Positions 1-7,824 of a stretch of 13,082 nucleotides of DNA are shown here, in pieces (the first letter of the stretch is position 1; each line of letters starts with the position of its first letter). Under the pieces are notes generated by a model. The model worked only from the letters and a program-made list of their open reading frames with translations, did not search any database and had not been told where the DNA came from. The position numbers and the translations under genes were made by a program. The DNA is from an uncultured Lachnospiraceae bacterium (GTDB taxonomy: Bacteria > Bacillota > Clostridia > Lachnospirales > Lachnospiraceae). The stretch covers positions 1-13,082 of the forward strand of contig CALAEX010000224.1 in NCBI GenBank assembly GCA_937891165.1. The letters are read 5' to 3'.

Positions 1-473
1 TTGATATCAATAAGCTTCGCTATCATAAAATTATTATTATGACCGATGCCGATGTAGACGGTGCTCATATTGCAACGCTCATGTTGACATTCTTATATCG
101 CTTTATGCCAGAGTTAATTCGTAAAGGATACGTTTATTTAGCACAACCACCATTGTATAAAATTGAGAAAAATAAAAATGTATGGTATGCCTATAGTGAC
201 GAAGAATTAAATAAAATTCTTGTGGAAATTGGACGTGACCAAAATAATAAAATTCAGCGTTATAAAGGTCTTGGTGAAATGGACGCAGACCAATTATGGG
301 ATACAACGATGGACCCAGAAAAGAGAGTTTTGTTAAAAGTACAAATTGACGAAGAATCCGCTTCCGAACTTGATGTAACATTCACTACCTTAATGGGAGA
401 TGAAGTAGAGCCAAGACGAGAATTCATTGAGGCTAATGCGAAATATGTGCAGAATTTAGATTTCAATGCATGA
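1..473 (+). CDS. gyrB: DNA gyrase subunit B, 3' end (partial)
   Basis: This is the C-terminal ~157 codons of the ATPase subunit of DNA gyrase, which with GyrA introduces negative supercoils into DNA. The reading frame is open from base 3, so the gene starts outside the window. The segment begins inside the TOPRIM domain: MTDADVDGAH carries the Asp-x-Asp metal-binding pair used for DNA cleavage. QRYKGLGEM, the conserved core-contact motif, follows, then the usual short tail ending EANAKYVQNLDFNA. The order gyrB-gyrA is the usual origin-proximal arrangement in Firmicutes. ParE/TopoIV subunit B has similar motifs, but the adjacent gyrA makes gyrB by far the better call. Confidence 0.97.
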   Translation, partial: DINKLRYHKIIIMTDADVDGAHIATLMLTFLYRFMPELIRKGYVYLAQPPLYKIEKNKNVWYAYSDEELNKILVEIGRDQNNKIQRYKGLGEMDADQLWDTTMDPEKRVLLKVQIDEESASELDVTFTTLMGDEVEPRREFIEANAKYVQNLDFNA

Positions 474-491
474 TTTATTAAAATAATTTTG

Positions 492-627
492 ACCAAGCAG
501 TTATATTTCTCCTAAGAGAACTCACTCTCGTTCGGATCGAGGCGTAGCCGTACTAAGCTCGAAAATACCTCGCTAAGTACGAACGCCTCTTTACGGTTCT
601 CTATAGGAGCAATATAACTTGCTTGGT
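492..627. repeat. Long imperfect hairpin in the gyrB-gyrA gap
   Basis: The outer arms 492-521 and 595-627 are imperfect reverse complements, starting ACCAAGCA and ending TGCTTGGT. An inner pair, GAGGCGT at 539-545 with ACGCCTC at 583-589, continues as CGTACT (549-554) with AGTACG (576-581) around an apical loop. The element is richer in G+C than its surroundings. No run of T follows it, so it does not look like an ordinary Rho-independent terminator. It could be a dispersed palindromic (REP/MITE-like) element or an RNA structure in a gyrB-gyrA transcript. The rest of the gap (474-715) shows only the gyrA ribosome binding site. Confidence 0.75.
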
Positions 628-715
628 AACTTTACTTTAAATAAAAGCGTAAATGATTTCATAAAAATAAAAAATATAACTGTATACATAGTTTTTGTAA
701 AAGGAGAGTTTAAAT

Positions 716-3277
716 ATGGATGAGCATATTTTTGATAAGGTGCAAGAGGTTGACTTAAAGAAAACGATGGAGACATCTTATGTCAACTATGCAATGTCTG
801 TTATCGTTGCCCGTGCCCTGCCAGATGCAAGAGATGGTTTAAAGCCAGTACAAAGACGTATTTTATATGCAATGATAGAGTTAAACAATGGTCCTGACAA
901 GCCACATCGTAAGTGTGCTCGTATTGTCGGTGATACGATGGGTAAATATCACCCACATGGAGATAGTTCAATTTATGGTGCTTTAGTGAATATGGCACAG
1001 GATTGGTCTACAAGATATCCAATTGTGGATGGACATGGTAACTTTGGTTCTGTGGATGGTGATGGTGCTGCAGCAATGCGATACACCGAAGCAAGACTGA
1101 GTAAAGTTTCGATGGAATTATTGTCCGATATCAATAAAGATACGGTTACGTTTATTCCAAACTTTGATGAAACAGAAAAAGAACCATTAGTATTGCCTTC
1201 TCGTTTTCCAAATTTATTAGTCAATGGTACTTCTGGTATTGCAGTAGGTATGGCAACGAATATTCCACCTCACAATATGCGAGAAGTTATCAATGCAGTG
1301 ATTAAAGTTATTGATAATAAAGTGGAAGATAAACAAACAACGATAGAAGAACTCATGCAAATTGTAAAAGGACCGGATTTCCCTACAGGTGCAACCATTT
1401 TAGGCACAAGAGGAATTGAGGAAGCGTATCGCACTGGTCGAGGAAAAATTAAAGTACGTGCAGTAACAGACATTGAACCAATGGCAAACGGAAAGAATCG
1501 TATTGTAGTGACAGAACTTCCTTATATGGTCAATAAAGCACGTTTAATTGAAAAGATAGCTGATTTAGTAAAAGATAAAAAAATAGATGGAATTACAGAA
1601 CTTCGTGATGAATCCGATAGAAGCGGTATGCGTATTTGCATTGAACTTCGCCGTGATGTGAATCCAAATGTCATTTTAAATCAATTATACAAACATACGC
1701 AATTACAGGATACCTTTGGTGTGATTATGTTAGCTTTAGTGGATAATGAACCAAAAGTATTAAACTTGTATGATGCACTCAATGTGTACTTACGTCATCA
1801 AGAAGAAGTAGTGACTAGACGTACCAAATATGATTTAAAGAAAGCAGAAGAGAGAGCACATATTTTAAAAGGCTTATTGATTGCCCTAGACCATATTGAT
1901 GAAGTAATTAAGATTGTGCGTGGTTCTAAAAATGTAGCAGAAGCAAAGGCACAGTTAATAGAAAACTATGGATTAGATGATGTACAAGCACAAGCGATTG
2001 TGGATATGCGTCTTCGTGCGTTAACAGGATTAGAGCGAGATAGATTAGAACAAGAATATGCTGACTTGATGAAGAAAATAGCAGAATTTCACTTGATTCT
2101 CTCCGATGAAAAAGTATTGCTTGGTGTGATTAAAGACGAGATTTCTTTGATTCGTGATAAATATGGAGATGAGAGAAGAACAACGATTGGTATCGACATG
2201 GAAGACTTAACCGATGAAGATTTGATTCCAAATGAAAATACGGTCGTTGCCATTACAAGACTTGGTTACATTAAGCGTATGACTGTGGATAACTTTAAAG
2301 CACAACACCGTGGCGGTAAAGGCATTAAAGGAATGCAGACAATTGAAGAAGACTATATCGAAGATATGTTTATGACAACAACCCATCACTATATTATGTT
2401 TTTAACAAATAAAGGTCGTGCTTACCGTATTAAAGCATATGAGATTCCAGAAGCAAGCCGTATAGCAAGAGGAACAGCCATTATTAACCTTTTACAATTA
2501 CAGCCGGGAGAAAAAGTAACTTTTGGTATTGCTCTGAAAGAATTCGATGACGAACGATATTTATTCCTTGCAACAAAGTCTGGTATTGTGAAAAAGACAA
2601 AAATAAAAGACTTTGCCAATATTCGTAAAACTGGTATTCAGGCAATTAACTTAAAAGAAGATGATATTTTAATTGGAGCAAAGGCAACCAATAATCAAAA
2701 AGATATTTTACTCATTACAAAACTTGGTATGAGTATCCGTTTCCATGAAAAGGATGTACGTGCCACAGGAAGAAGCTCGATGGGTGTGATTGGTATGACA
2801 CTATCCGAAGGAGATGAAGTCGTATCCATGCAGTTGACTTCCCAAGGAGACTATGTGTTAGTAGCTTCCGAACTTGGATATGGTAAATTAACTGATATCA
2901 ACGAATTTTCTGTGCAAAGACGAGGCGGTAAAGGCGTAAAATGCTATAAGATTATTGAAAAAACAGGCGATGTTGTCGGAGCAAAAGTACTAAACTTAGA
3001 AAATGAAGTCATGCTTATTACAAACGAAGGTATTGTTATCCGTACTTTAGTAAGTGATATTAGTGTTGTAGGAAGAAATACTTCAGGGGTAAAACTTATT
3101 AACATTGACAGCGAGAAAGGAACTCGTGTGGCAAGTATTGCAAAAGTAAGAGAACCAATGAATCCAGAAAATCAAGAAGACCTATTAAAGAAGATGGAAG
3201 AAGAATTAGCGGGAGAAGATGAACTGATAGAGGATGATGAGGAATTTTTGGATGAGGAAGAAGTAACAGAAGAATAA
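716..3277 (+). CDS. gyrA: DNA gyrase subunit A
   Basis: This is the DNA-breaking and DNA-wrapping subunit of gyrase, complete at 853 aa and of normal length for Firmicutes. The ATG at 716 follows AAAGGAGAG with good spacing. The winged-helix breakage-reunion domain comes first, with the catalytic tyrosine in AAMRYTEARLSK (Tyr123). The quinolone-determining stretch GKYHPHGDSSIYGAL has Ser84 (E. coli Ser83) and Gly88 where E. coli has Asp87. The C-terminal beta-pinwheel has a GyrA-box QHRGGKG at residues 530-536 and a second box-like QRRGGKG at 734-740. The last ~30 residues are very acidic. Its 3' end is duplicated at 5498-5882, and its terminator is cut in half by the inserted DNA downstream. 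Confidence 0.98.
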   Translation: MDEHIFDKVQEVDLKKTMETSYVNYAMSVIVARALPDARDGLKPVQRRILYAMIELNNGPDKPHRKCARIVGDTMGKYHPHGDSSIYGALVNMAQDWSTRYPIVDGHGNFGSVDGDGAAAMRYTEARLSKVSMELLSDINKDTVTFIPNFDETEKEPLVLPSRFPNLLVNGTSGIAVGMATNIPPHNMREVINAVIKVIDNKVEDKQTTIEELMQIVKGPDFPTGATILGTRGIEEAYRTGRGKIKVRAVTDIEPMANGKNRIVVTELPYMVNKARLIEKIADLVKDKKIDGITELRDESDRSGMRICIELRRDVNPNVILNQLYKHTQLQDTFGVIMLALVDNEPKVLNLYDALNVYLRHQEEVVTRRTKYDLKKAEERAHILKGLLIALDHIDEVIKIVRGSKNVAEAKAQLIENYGLDDVQAQAIVDMRLRALTGLERDRLEQEYADLMKKIAEFHLILSDEKVLLGVIKDEISLIRDKYGDERRTTIGIDMEDLTDEDLIPNENTVVAITRLGYIKRMTVDNFKAQHRGGKGIKGMQTIEEDYIEDMFMTTTHHYIMFLTNKGRAYRIKAYEIPEASRIARGTAIINLLQLQPGEKVTFGIALKEFDDERYLFLATKSGIVKKTKIKDFANIRKTGIQAINLKEDDILIGAKATNNQKDILLITKLGMSIRFHEKDVRATGRSSMGVIGMTLSEGDEVVSMQLTSQGDYVLVASELGYGKLTDINEFSVQRRGGKGVKCYKIIEKTGDVVGAKVLNLENEVMLITNEGIVIRTLVSDISVVGRNTSGVKLINIDSEKGTRVASIAKVREPMNPENQEDLLKKMEEELAGEDELIEDDEEFLDEEEVTEE

Positions 3278-3304
3278 AGAATAAAAATCCTTACTTGGTT
3301 TGTT
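3278..3304 (+). other. Truncated left half of the gyrA terminator
   Basis: After the gyrA stop the sequence AAATCC(T)TACTTGGTTTGTT matches the left arm and loop of the complete hairpin at 5890-5929. It stops matching at about base 3304, so the right arm and T-rich tail are missing. This is a visible insertion or recombination breakpoint. gyrA transcription may therefore run on into the inserted DNA. Confidence 0.7.
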
Positions 3305-3371
3305 GTCAATTCCCTATGACCTAAAGGTCATGGGCTTGTAACTGCCCAGTCGTAATAACGGCTTACAAACG
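3305..3371 (+). other. Small structured segment, possible relic of an IS200/IS605-type right end
   Basis: Several nested stems lie close together. CCCTATGACC pairs with GGTCATGGG (3312-3334, one bulged T), TGGGC pairs with GCCCA (3331-3348), and TTGTAA near 3336 can pair with TTACAA near 3364, which would enclose the others. Compact overlapping stems of this kind are typical of right ends of IS200/IS605 elements and their guide-RNA scaffolds, but no tnpA or tnpB is present and I do not recognise the sequence itself. The rest of the 3372-3558 stretch is A/T-rich and holds no gene that I can support. The assignment is a guess; the base pairing is what can be seen. Confidence 0.3.
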
Positions 3372-3558
3372 AAAATTTGTGACTTAGCATTTTTTATCTG
3401 TGTTTTTGACAAAAAATAAGAAGTTATAAAAAAGTCCTGTAAAACATGTTTCTCTGCATCATAGGTTGTGATAGGTAGTATAAACTTTGGAGGTTTCCTA
3501 GAATCTAAAAGAATGATAGTGTAAAATTTTTGTAGGTCAAAAGAAAAATAAAAAAGAA

Positions 3559-3627
3559 GAAAGCTCCTTTTTGTGGTAAAATTGAGTTGACAAGACAAAA
3601 TTTTCTCACCAAGAAAGGAGCTTTCTT
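3559..3627 (+). promoter_or_regulatory. Hairpin covering the ribosome binding site of the ISLre2 transposase fragment
   Basis: AGAAAGCTCCTTT at 3559 onward is complementary to AAAGGAGCTTTCT just before the ATG at 3628. An extension of GTGGTAAAATTGAG against CTCACC lies on the loop side. If transcription enters from outside, the AAGGAG would be buried in the stem and translation would be blocked. Transposases often use this device against read-through expression. A TTGACA lies in the loop (3587-3592), but I see no good -10 box at the right distance. Confidence 0.55.
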
Positions 3628-4398
3628 ATGGTATCTAGTATAACACAAATACAAGGAAAAATGCTACAACAATTAGAAAAAATTTTCATAGAATATTCGA
3701 TGGATATGACAAAAATAGCAGAATTAATCCAAGGCGTGACAGAAAGTGTCTTAACATTTGCTCGTTGTTTATTAGCAGAGGAATTCGAAAGCTACGATAG
3801 TTTTCTTTGTGAAGATAAGCGTCATCGTCCCGAATGGAATGTGGTAAAGAAAGTATCTACTACGTTGTTGACTAGTTTAGGAAGTATCTATTATCATAAA
3901 ACCTTATTTCAAAACACAAAAACTAGGGAATATCAATACTTATTAGACCAAGCGATGGGTTTAGAACCTTATGCAAGAATGACCGAAGACGCAGAAGTAA
4001 ATCTACTCACGGAAGCCGTACAAACGAGTTATGAAAAAGGTGGAGAACAAGTAAGCATTGGTAAGGAACAGGTAAGTAGAGAAACTGTAAAAAAGAAGAT
4101 ACATCGTTTCGCATTTCCGAAAAAAATAGCATATCCAGAAGAAAAGAAAGTAGTAGACTATTTATATATCGATGCCGATGAAGACCATGTGGCATTACAA
4201 TTCCGAGAACAAAAAGGAGACATTACGGAAAATGAACGACATCAAAAAAACAATGGAGCAATTACAAAGTTAATTTATGTATATGAGGGAATCGAAACAG
4301 AATCACCAAAAAGTAAACGGCATCAATTAAAACATCCATACTATTTTTGTCGAGTATGTGAAGGAGAAGAAAATAAAAGACTTTGGGATGAGGTCTAT
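3628..4398 (+). pseudogene. ISLre2-family (UPF0236) transposase, N-terminal fragment
   Basis: About 257 codons of a transposase of the ISLre2/UPF0236 type, roughly the first half of the usual protein. Recognisable parts are the N-terminal helical region, the segment VDYLYIDADEDHVALQF (residues 176-192) with the acidic residues expected of a DDE-type active site, and the IETESPKSKRHQLKHPYYF block (222-240). Similarity ends after RLWDEVY, near base 4398. From there the same frame runs on without a stop into an unrelated Rpn-family gene. The C-terminal catalytic half is missing, so it should be inactive as a transposase. The ATG at 3628 has AAAGGAG upstream, inside a hairpin. I recognise the family by motif only; no search was run. 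Confidence 0.8.
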
Positions 4399-4416
4399 CC
4401 TAAAAGAATAAATTTC

Positions 4417-4445
4417 TTGCAAACTCTATGTAATTATATTATACT
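4417..4445 (+). promoter_or_regulatory. Predicted promoter of the Rpn-family gene
   Basis: TTGCAA (4417-4422), a 17-base spacer, then TATACT (4440-4445), 22 bases before the internal ATG at 4468 and its AAGGAG. This near-consensus promoter lies just past the point where the transposase similarity ends. It argues that the nuclease-like gene is expressed by itself and is not the tail of a fusion protein. Confidence 0.7.
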
Positions 4446-4467
4446 TTTAGCAAGAAGGAGTGATAGT

Positions 4468-5409
4468 ATGAGTTTGGAACGAGTAAACCGAGAATATAAA
4501 GACCGTTTATTTTGTCTTTTGTTTGGAGATGAAAAATATAAAGAGAATACGCTTTCCTTGTATAATGCATTAAATGGCACATCTTATGAAGATGTAGATG
4601 CATTAGAAATAACCACAATTGAAGATGTTTTATATATGGGAATGAAAAATGATGTATCCTTTATTATTGCAGACACATTAAGTCTTTATGAGCAACAATC
4701 CACATTAAATAATAATATGCCATTGCGTGGATTTTTATATTTTGCTAAATTATATGATAAACGTCTTGTGCAACAAAAAGCTAACATTTATAAGAAGAAA
4801 TTAGTGAAGATTCCAGCACCAAGGTATATTGTTTTTTATAATGGAAAAGAAAATTTAGAGCCAGCTATGACGAAGTTAAGGTTGTCAGATGCTTTTATAG
4901 GTCAAGTTCCAAAGGGAGAATTTGAATGGACAGCAACGATGCATAATCTGAATCATCCAGATACAAAACCACTATTGCAAAAGTGTCGTCCTTTGTATGA
5001 ATATACTTATTTAGTTCAGAAGATACAAGCGTATAGTGCAAAATATACTCTGTATGAAGCAGTAACTAGAGCTGTAGACCACTGTATTCAAGAAAGGATT
5101 TTAGTGGAGTTTTTAATTGCACATAAGGCGGAGGTGATTGATGTGGTGCTTACAGAATTTAATCAGGAAATTTATGAAGAAGATTTGAAAGAAGAAGCAA
5201 GACAGGAAGGGTTACAACAAGGGTTACAACAAGGGTTACAACAAGGGTTACAACAAGGGTTACAACAGGGGTTAGAAGAAGGATTGGAAGACTTTGTGCG
5301 ATTTTTAGCAGAGTCTGTTACTGACCTTGAGAAATTATATCAAACAGTTGTTAAAAGACCAAAATATAAAGATAAGACAAGAGAACAAGTGTTTAAATAT
5401 TTGCGATAA
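4468..5409 (+). CDS. Rpn-family PD-(D/E)XK nuclease-like protein
   Basis: A 313-aa protein starting at the ATG at 4468, preceded by AAGGAG and its own promoter. An in-frame upstream ATG at 3628 would give 593 aa, but that part is a truncated transposase. The opening NREYKDRLFCLLFGDEKYK and the segment MKNDVSFIIADTLSLYEQQS match the recombination-promoting nuclease (Rpn/PDDEXK transposase-like) family. Asp62, Glu75 and Gln77 form the expected D...ExQ metal-binding site. The C-terminus has five GLQQ repeats plus GLEE (residues 248-271) and a predicted helix. Rpn proteins are known for DNA cleavage, recombination stimulation and, in some cases, phage defence; the role here is not known. All key residues are present, so it may be active. 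Confidence 0.82.
   Translation: MSLERVNREYKDRLFCLLFGDEKYKENTLSLYNALNGTSYEDVDALEITTIEDVLYMGMKNDVSFIIADTLSLYEQQSTLNNNMPLRGFLYFAKLYDKRLVQQKANIYKKKLVKIPAPRYIVFYNGKENLEPAMTKLRLSDAFIGQVPKGEFEWTATMHNLNHPDTKPLLQKCRPLYEYTYLVQKIQAYSAKYTLYEAVTRAVDHCIQERILVEFLIAHKAEVIDVVLTEFNQEIYEEDLKEEARQEGLQQGLQQGLQQGLQQGLQQGLEEGLEDFVRFLAESVTDLEKLYQTVVKRPKYKDKTREQVFKYLR
5209..5280 (+). repeat. 12-base tandem repeat encoding GLQQ
   Basis: Unit GGGTTACAACAA occurs four times perfectly from 5209, then once with a single change (ending CAG), then once as GGGTTAGAAGAA (GLEE). The unit is a multiple of three, so copy-number changes keep the Rpn-type frame open and lengthen or shorten a Gln/Leu-rich helical linker. Confidence 0.95.
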
Positions 5410-5497
5410 CCTTAACTAATCATGTCAAGAATGTTCCCATCTCTATAGGTGGTGAGAGGAATTGGTACAAGAAACTATTGCTTGACAATATTAAAAA

Positions 5498-5882
5498 TGG
5501 TAAACTAACCGATATGAATGAATTTTCTGTACAAAGACGAGGCGATAAAGGCGTAAAATGCTATAAGATTATCGGAAAAACAGGAGATGTTATCGGAGCA
5601 AAAGTATTGAACTTAGAAAATGAAGTCATGCTCATTACAAACGAAGGTATTATTATTCGTACCTTAGTAAGTGATATTAGTGTCGTAAATACTTTCGGTG
5701 TAAAATTAATTAACATTGATAGTGAAAAAGGAACTCGTGTTGCAAGTATTGCAAAAGTAAGAGAACCAATGAATCCAGAAAATCAAGAAGACCTATTAAA
5801 GAAAATGGAAGCAGAATTAGAAGAGGAACTGATAGAGGATGATGAGGAACTTTTAGGCGAGGAAGAAGTAACAGAAGAATAA
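5498..5882 (+). pseudogene. Partial second copy of the gyrA 3' end
   Basis: About 385 bases match gyrA 2878-3277, at roughly 90% identity by eye, beginning at the codons for NGKLTD and running to the acidic tail and stop. The copy has no gyrase catalytic part, no real start codon and no clear ribosome binding site. The nearest possible start is a TTG at 5478, which lies in unrelated sequence. It has Gly to Asp in the box motif (QRRGDKG), a two-codon deletion after ISVV, and a shorter acidic tail. Many of the differences are silent, which suggests this 3' end evolved within a working gyrA before it arrived here. It keeps the complete gyrA terminator behind it. Confidence 0.9.
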
Positions 5883-5889
5883 AAAATAA

Positions 5890-5932
5890 AAATCCCTACT
5901 TGGTTTGTTATGAAGCAAAGTAGGGATTTATT
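5890..5932 (+). terminator. Complete gyrA-type Rho-independent terminator
   Basis: AAATCCCTACTT (5890-5901) pairs with AAGTAGGGATTT (5918-5929) in a 12-bp stem with a 16-base loop. Only a short, broken T-run (ATTTATTGT) follows, so termination may be partial. Its left half is repeated after gyrA at 3287-3304. The regulator gene at 5957 starts only ~25 bases further on, with no room for a separate promoter, so read-through or a promoter inside the gyrA copy must serve it. Confidence 0.75.
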
Positions 5933-5956
5933 GTACCTAAAGGAGGAATTTATTGA

Positions 5957-6898
5957 ATGAATATAGAAGATATCTACAATGTTAAAAATGAAATAGGACT
6001 TTTTGTAAGAGCAATGAGAGAAGCAAAAGGCTATAATCAGGAAGAAATTAGTCAAGGTATTTGTTCAATGTCTACTTTATCAAGAATAGAAGCAGGAGAA
6101 CGGACGGTAGATTTTTTAATAATAGAAGCTTTATTAGATAGAATGAAAGTAGAAAAAATAGAATATGAATTTGTGTTAGATGAAGAAGAGTATATTGTCT
6201 ATAAACAACGAGAAGAAATTGTAAGTTTAATTAGTAATAACGATTATAGTATAGCAAAACAGAAATTATTGCAATATGAGAAAAATTATGCACAAGAACA
6301 ACTACATCAACAGTTTGTATTTTGGCAAAGAGGTTTATTGCTGAAAAAGGAAGGATTAGAAGAAAAGGAAAAAATAAAAGAAGTATTTTTAAAAGCTATT
6401 GTAATCACAGTACCAGAGTATGAACAAAAATTTTATCAAAGAGAGATACTTAGTAATATAGAATTATCTTGTATGGTAGGAATGTTTTATTGTATTAAAA
6501 ACTCTGTGGAAAGAGAAGAAAAGTTTGAAGAATTATATAAATATTTTCAGTGGTGCAAAGTTAGAGAAAAATTATATCCAATACCTTATCGAATTGCCAT
6601 GCAATATTATGCAGAATGTTTATATGAGAATGGGAAATATGAAAAATGTAAAAAAATTTGTATGAAGGCAATAGAAGAATTATCTTTTACGAGCAAATTG
6701 GAAAATCGAAGTGACTTCTTTTATCTAAAAGCAAAGGCACAAGAACAAATTGGATTTTCGGATGAGGAAGAAAAAAAACAATGTAGGAAGGATTTTCTAA
6801 CAGCTTATTATAGTATAGCATTTTATGATGGAGAAGCACAGGCAGAGGAATTGAAAAAATACATAAAGGAGAACTATCAATGGCAGTTTATCGAATAG
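5957..6898 (+). CDS. HTH-TPR transcriptional regulator, RRNPP-like (first of a pair)
   Basis: A 313-aa protein with ATG behind AAAGGAGG. Residues ~12-65 form an XRE-type helix-turn-helix (AMREAKGYNQEEISQG, then ICSMSTLSRIEAGER), the arrangement seen in Rgg/PlcR-type regulators. The rest is predicted all-helical. A clear TPR-like hairpin lies at about 211-244, around YYAECLYENGKYEKCKKICM. Known proteins with this layout bind short imported peptides in the TPR groove and so change DNA binding. The gene overlaps the next regulator by 19 bases, and a secreted-peptide gene faces the pair from the other strand. That it senses this peptide is inference. Confidence 0.85.
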   Translation: MNIEDIYNVKNEIGLFVRAMREAKGYNQEEISQGICSMSTLSRIEAGERTVDFLIIEALLDRMKVEKIEYEFVLDEEEYIVYKQREEIVSLISNNDYSIAKQKLLQYEKNYAQEQLHQQFVFWQRGLLLKKEGLEEKEKIKEVFLKAIVITVPEYEQKFYQREILSNIELSCMVGMFYCIKNSVEREEKFEELYKYFQWCKVREKLYPIPYRIAMQYYAECLYENGKYEKCKKICMKAIEELSFTSKLENRSDFFYLKAKAQEQIGFSDEEEKKQCRKDFLTAYYSIAFYDGEAQAEELKKYIKENYQWQFIE

Positions 6899-7824
6899 GA
6901 GATGTCATTCGTATGAAACGAGAGGCATTAGGAATAACAAGAGAAAAACTTTGTGAATTAAGTGGAGAAATTTGTTCTCCACAAACATTATACCGTATGG
7001 AATGTGGAAAAGTAAAAGTAAAACGAGACGTTTATAAAATACTCATGAAGTGTATGAAGCAATTGCCAGAACGAAATTATGCCTCTGTTGTAGTAAAAAA
7101 TTATCAATCTTTAAATTTAAAATCAGAAATTACAACACATATTTTTTATAAAGAATATGAACAAGCGGAACAAAAGCTATTGCAATTAGAACAAGATATG
7201 ATTCCAAATTATATACGAAATCAACAATATCTGTTAGAAAAAAAAGCTACACTTCAATTTAGAGAACAGGAGATAACAGCAGAAGAATATTTAGAAAAAT
7301 TGTGGGAAGCCCTGCGATATACAATTCCAAATGTGGATAACATTGATTTAGAAAATTGGCCTTACAATGAAGAAGAATTTGAGATTTTAATACAAATAGT
7401 ACACGCATATCGAGATAAAAAAGAAGAAAAAGAAAAATTATTATTGAAACTGAAAAAAAATGTAGAACGACATTATATGGGGGAAATTTGTTATGTATCA
7501 TGGCATACATTGATTTTGATTATGTTATCAGGGCTTATGTGTAGTACAAAACGATATGAAGAATCTTTGAACTATTGTAAACAGGGAATAGAGGAATTAA
7601 AAAAGCAAAGATTAATTAGTCATGAACATGAATTTTTATATGATATGGTATGGAGTATGGAGCAAGAAATACGACAAGGAATACGTTTAGAAAAAGAACG
7701 AGAAACTTGTAAAAAGCTTCTCATTCAAGCTTATTATTTAAGTATCGCACAAAAAGAAAGTGTGTATTCTGAAAGAATCAAAAGACTTTGGGAACGATAT
7801 TATTCTGAGGAAATAATCTTATAA
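6880..7824 (+). CDS. HTH-TPR transcriptional regulator, RRNPP-like (second of a pair)
   Basis: A 314-aa protein. The ATG at 6880 lies inside the end of the first regulator, with AAGGAG nine bases upstream, so the two should be translationally coupled. Residues ~5-60 form an XRE-type helix-turn-helix (RMKREALGITREKLCELS, then ICSPQTLYRMECGK). The C-terminal ~240 residues are helical, with a TPR-like unit near residue 223 (KRYEESLNYCKQGIEEL). It is similar in length and layout to its neighbour but clearly diverged, so the two may bind different peptides or form a mixed dimer. Its stop is 9 bases from the stop of the convergent peptide gene, with no terminator between them. Confidence 0.83.
   Translation: MAVYRIGDVIRMKREALGITREKLCELSGEICSPQTLYRMECGKVKVKRDVYKILMKCMKQLPERNYASVVVKNYQSLNLKSEITTHIFYKEYEQAEQKLLQLEQDMIPNYIRNQQYLLEKKATLQFREQEITAEEYLEKLWEALRYTIPNVDNIDLENWPYNEEEFEILIQIVHAYRDKKEEKEKLLLKLKKNVERHYMGEICYVSWHTLILIMLSGLMCSTKRYEESLNYCKQGIEELKKQRLISHEHEFLYDMVWSMEQEIRQGIRLEKERETCKKLLIQAYYLSIAQKESVYSERIKRLWERYYSEEIIL

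Noticed and set aside
492..627. Rho-independent terminator of gyrB
   Set aside because: The stem is long and bulged and no T-run follows, so it is listed as a palindromic repeat instead.
3314..3598. 94-aa minus-strand frame after gyrA
   Set aside because: It crosses the hairpin of the transposase leader and the structured relic, has no ribosome binding site, and its composition is that of translated A/T-rich DNA.
5209..5280. CRISPR-like array
   Set aside because: The 12-base units are directly adjacent without spacers and encode a GLQQ protein repeat.
3628..5409. A single 593-aa protein spanning the whole frame
   Set aside because: The first ~257 residues belong to a transposase family and the last 313 to the Rpn family, and the internal ATG at 4468 has its own ribosome binding site and promoter. 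They are annotated as two features.
5478..5882. A 134-aa protein-coding gene starting at TTG
   Set aside because: It is only the end of GyrA with no catalytic part, the start lies in unrelated sequence, and no convincing ribosome binding site is present.
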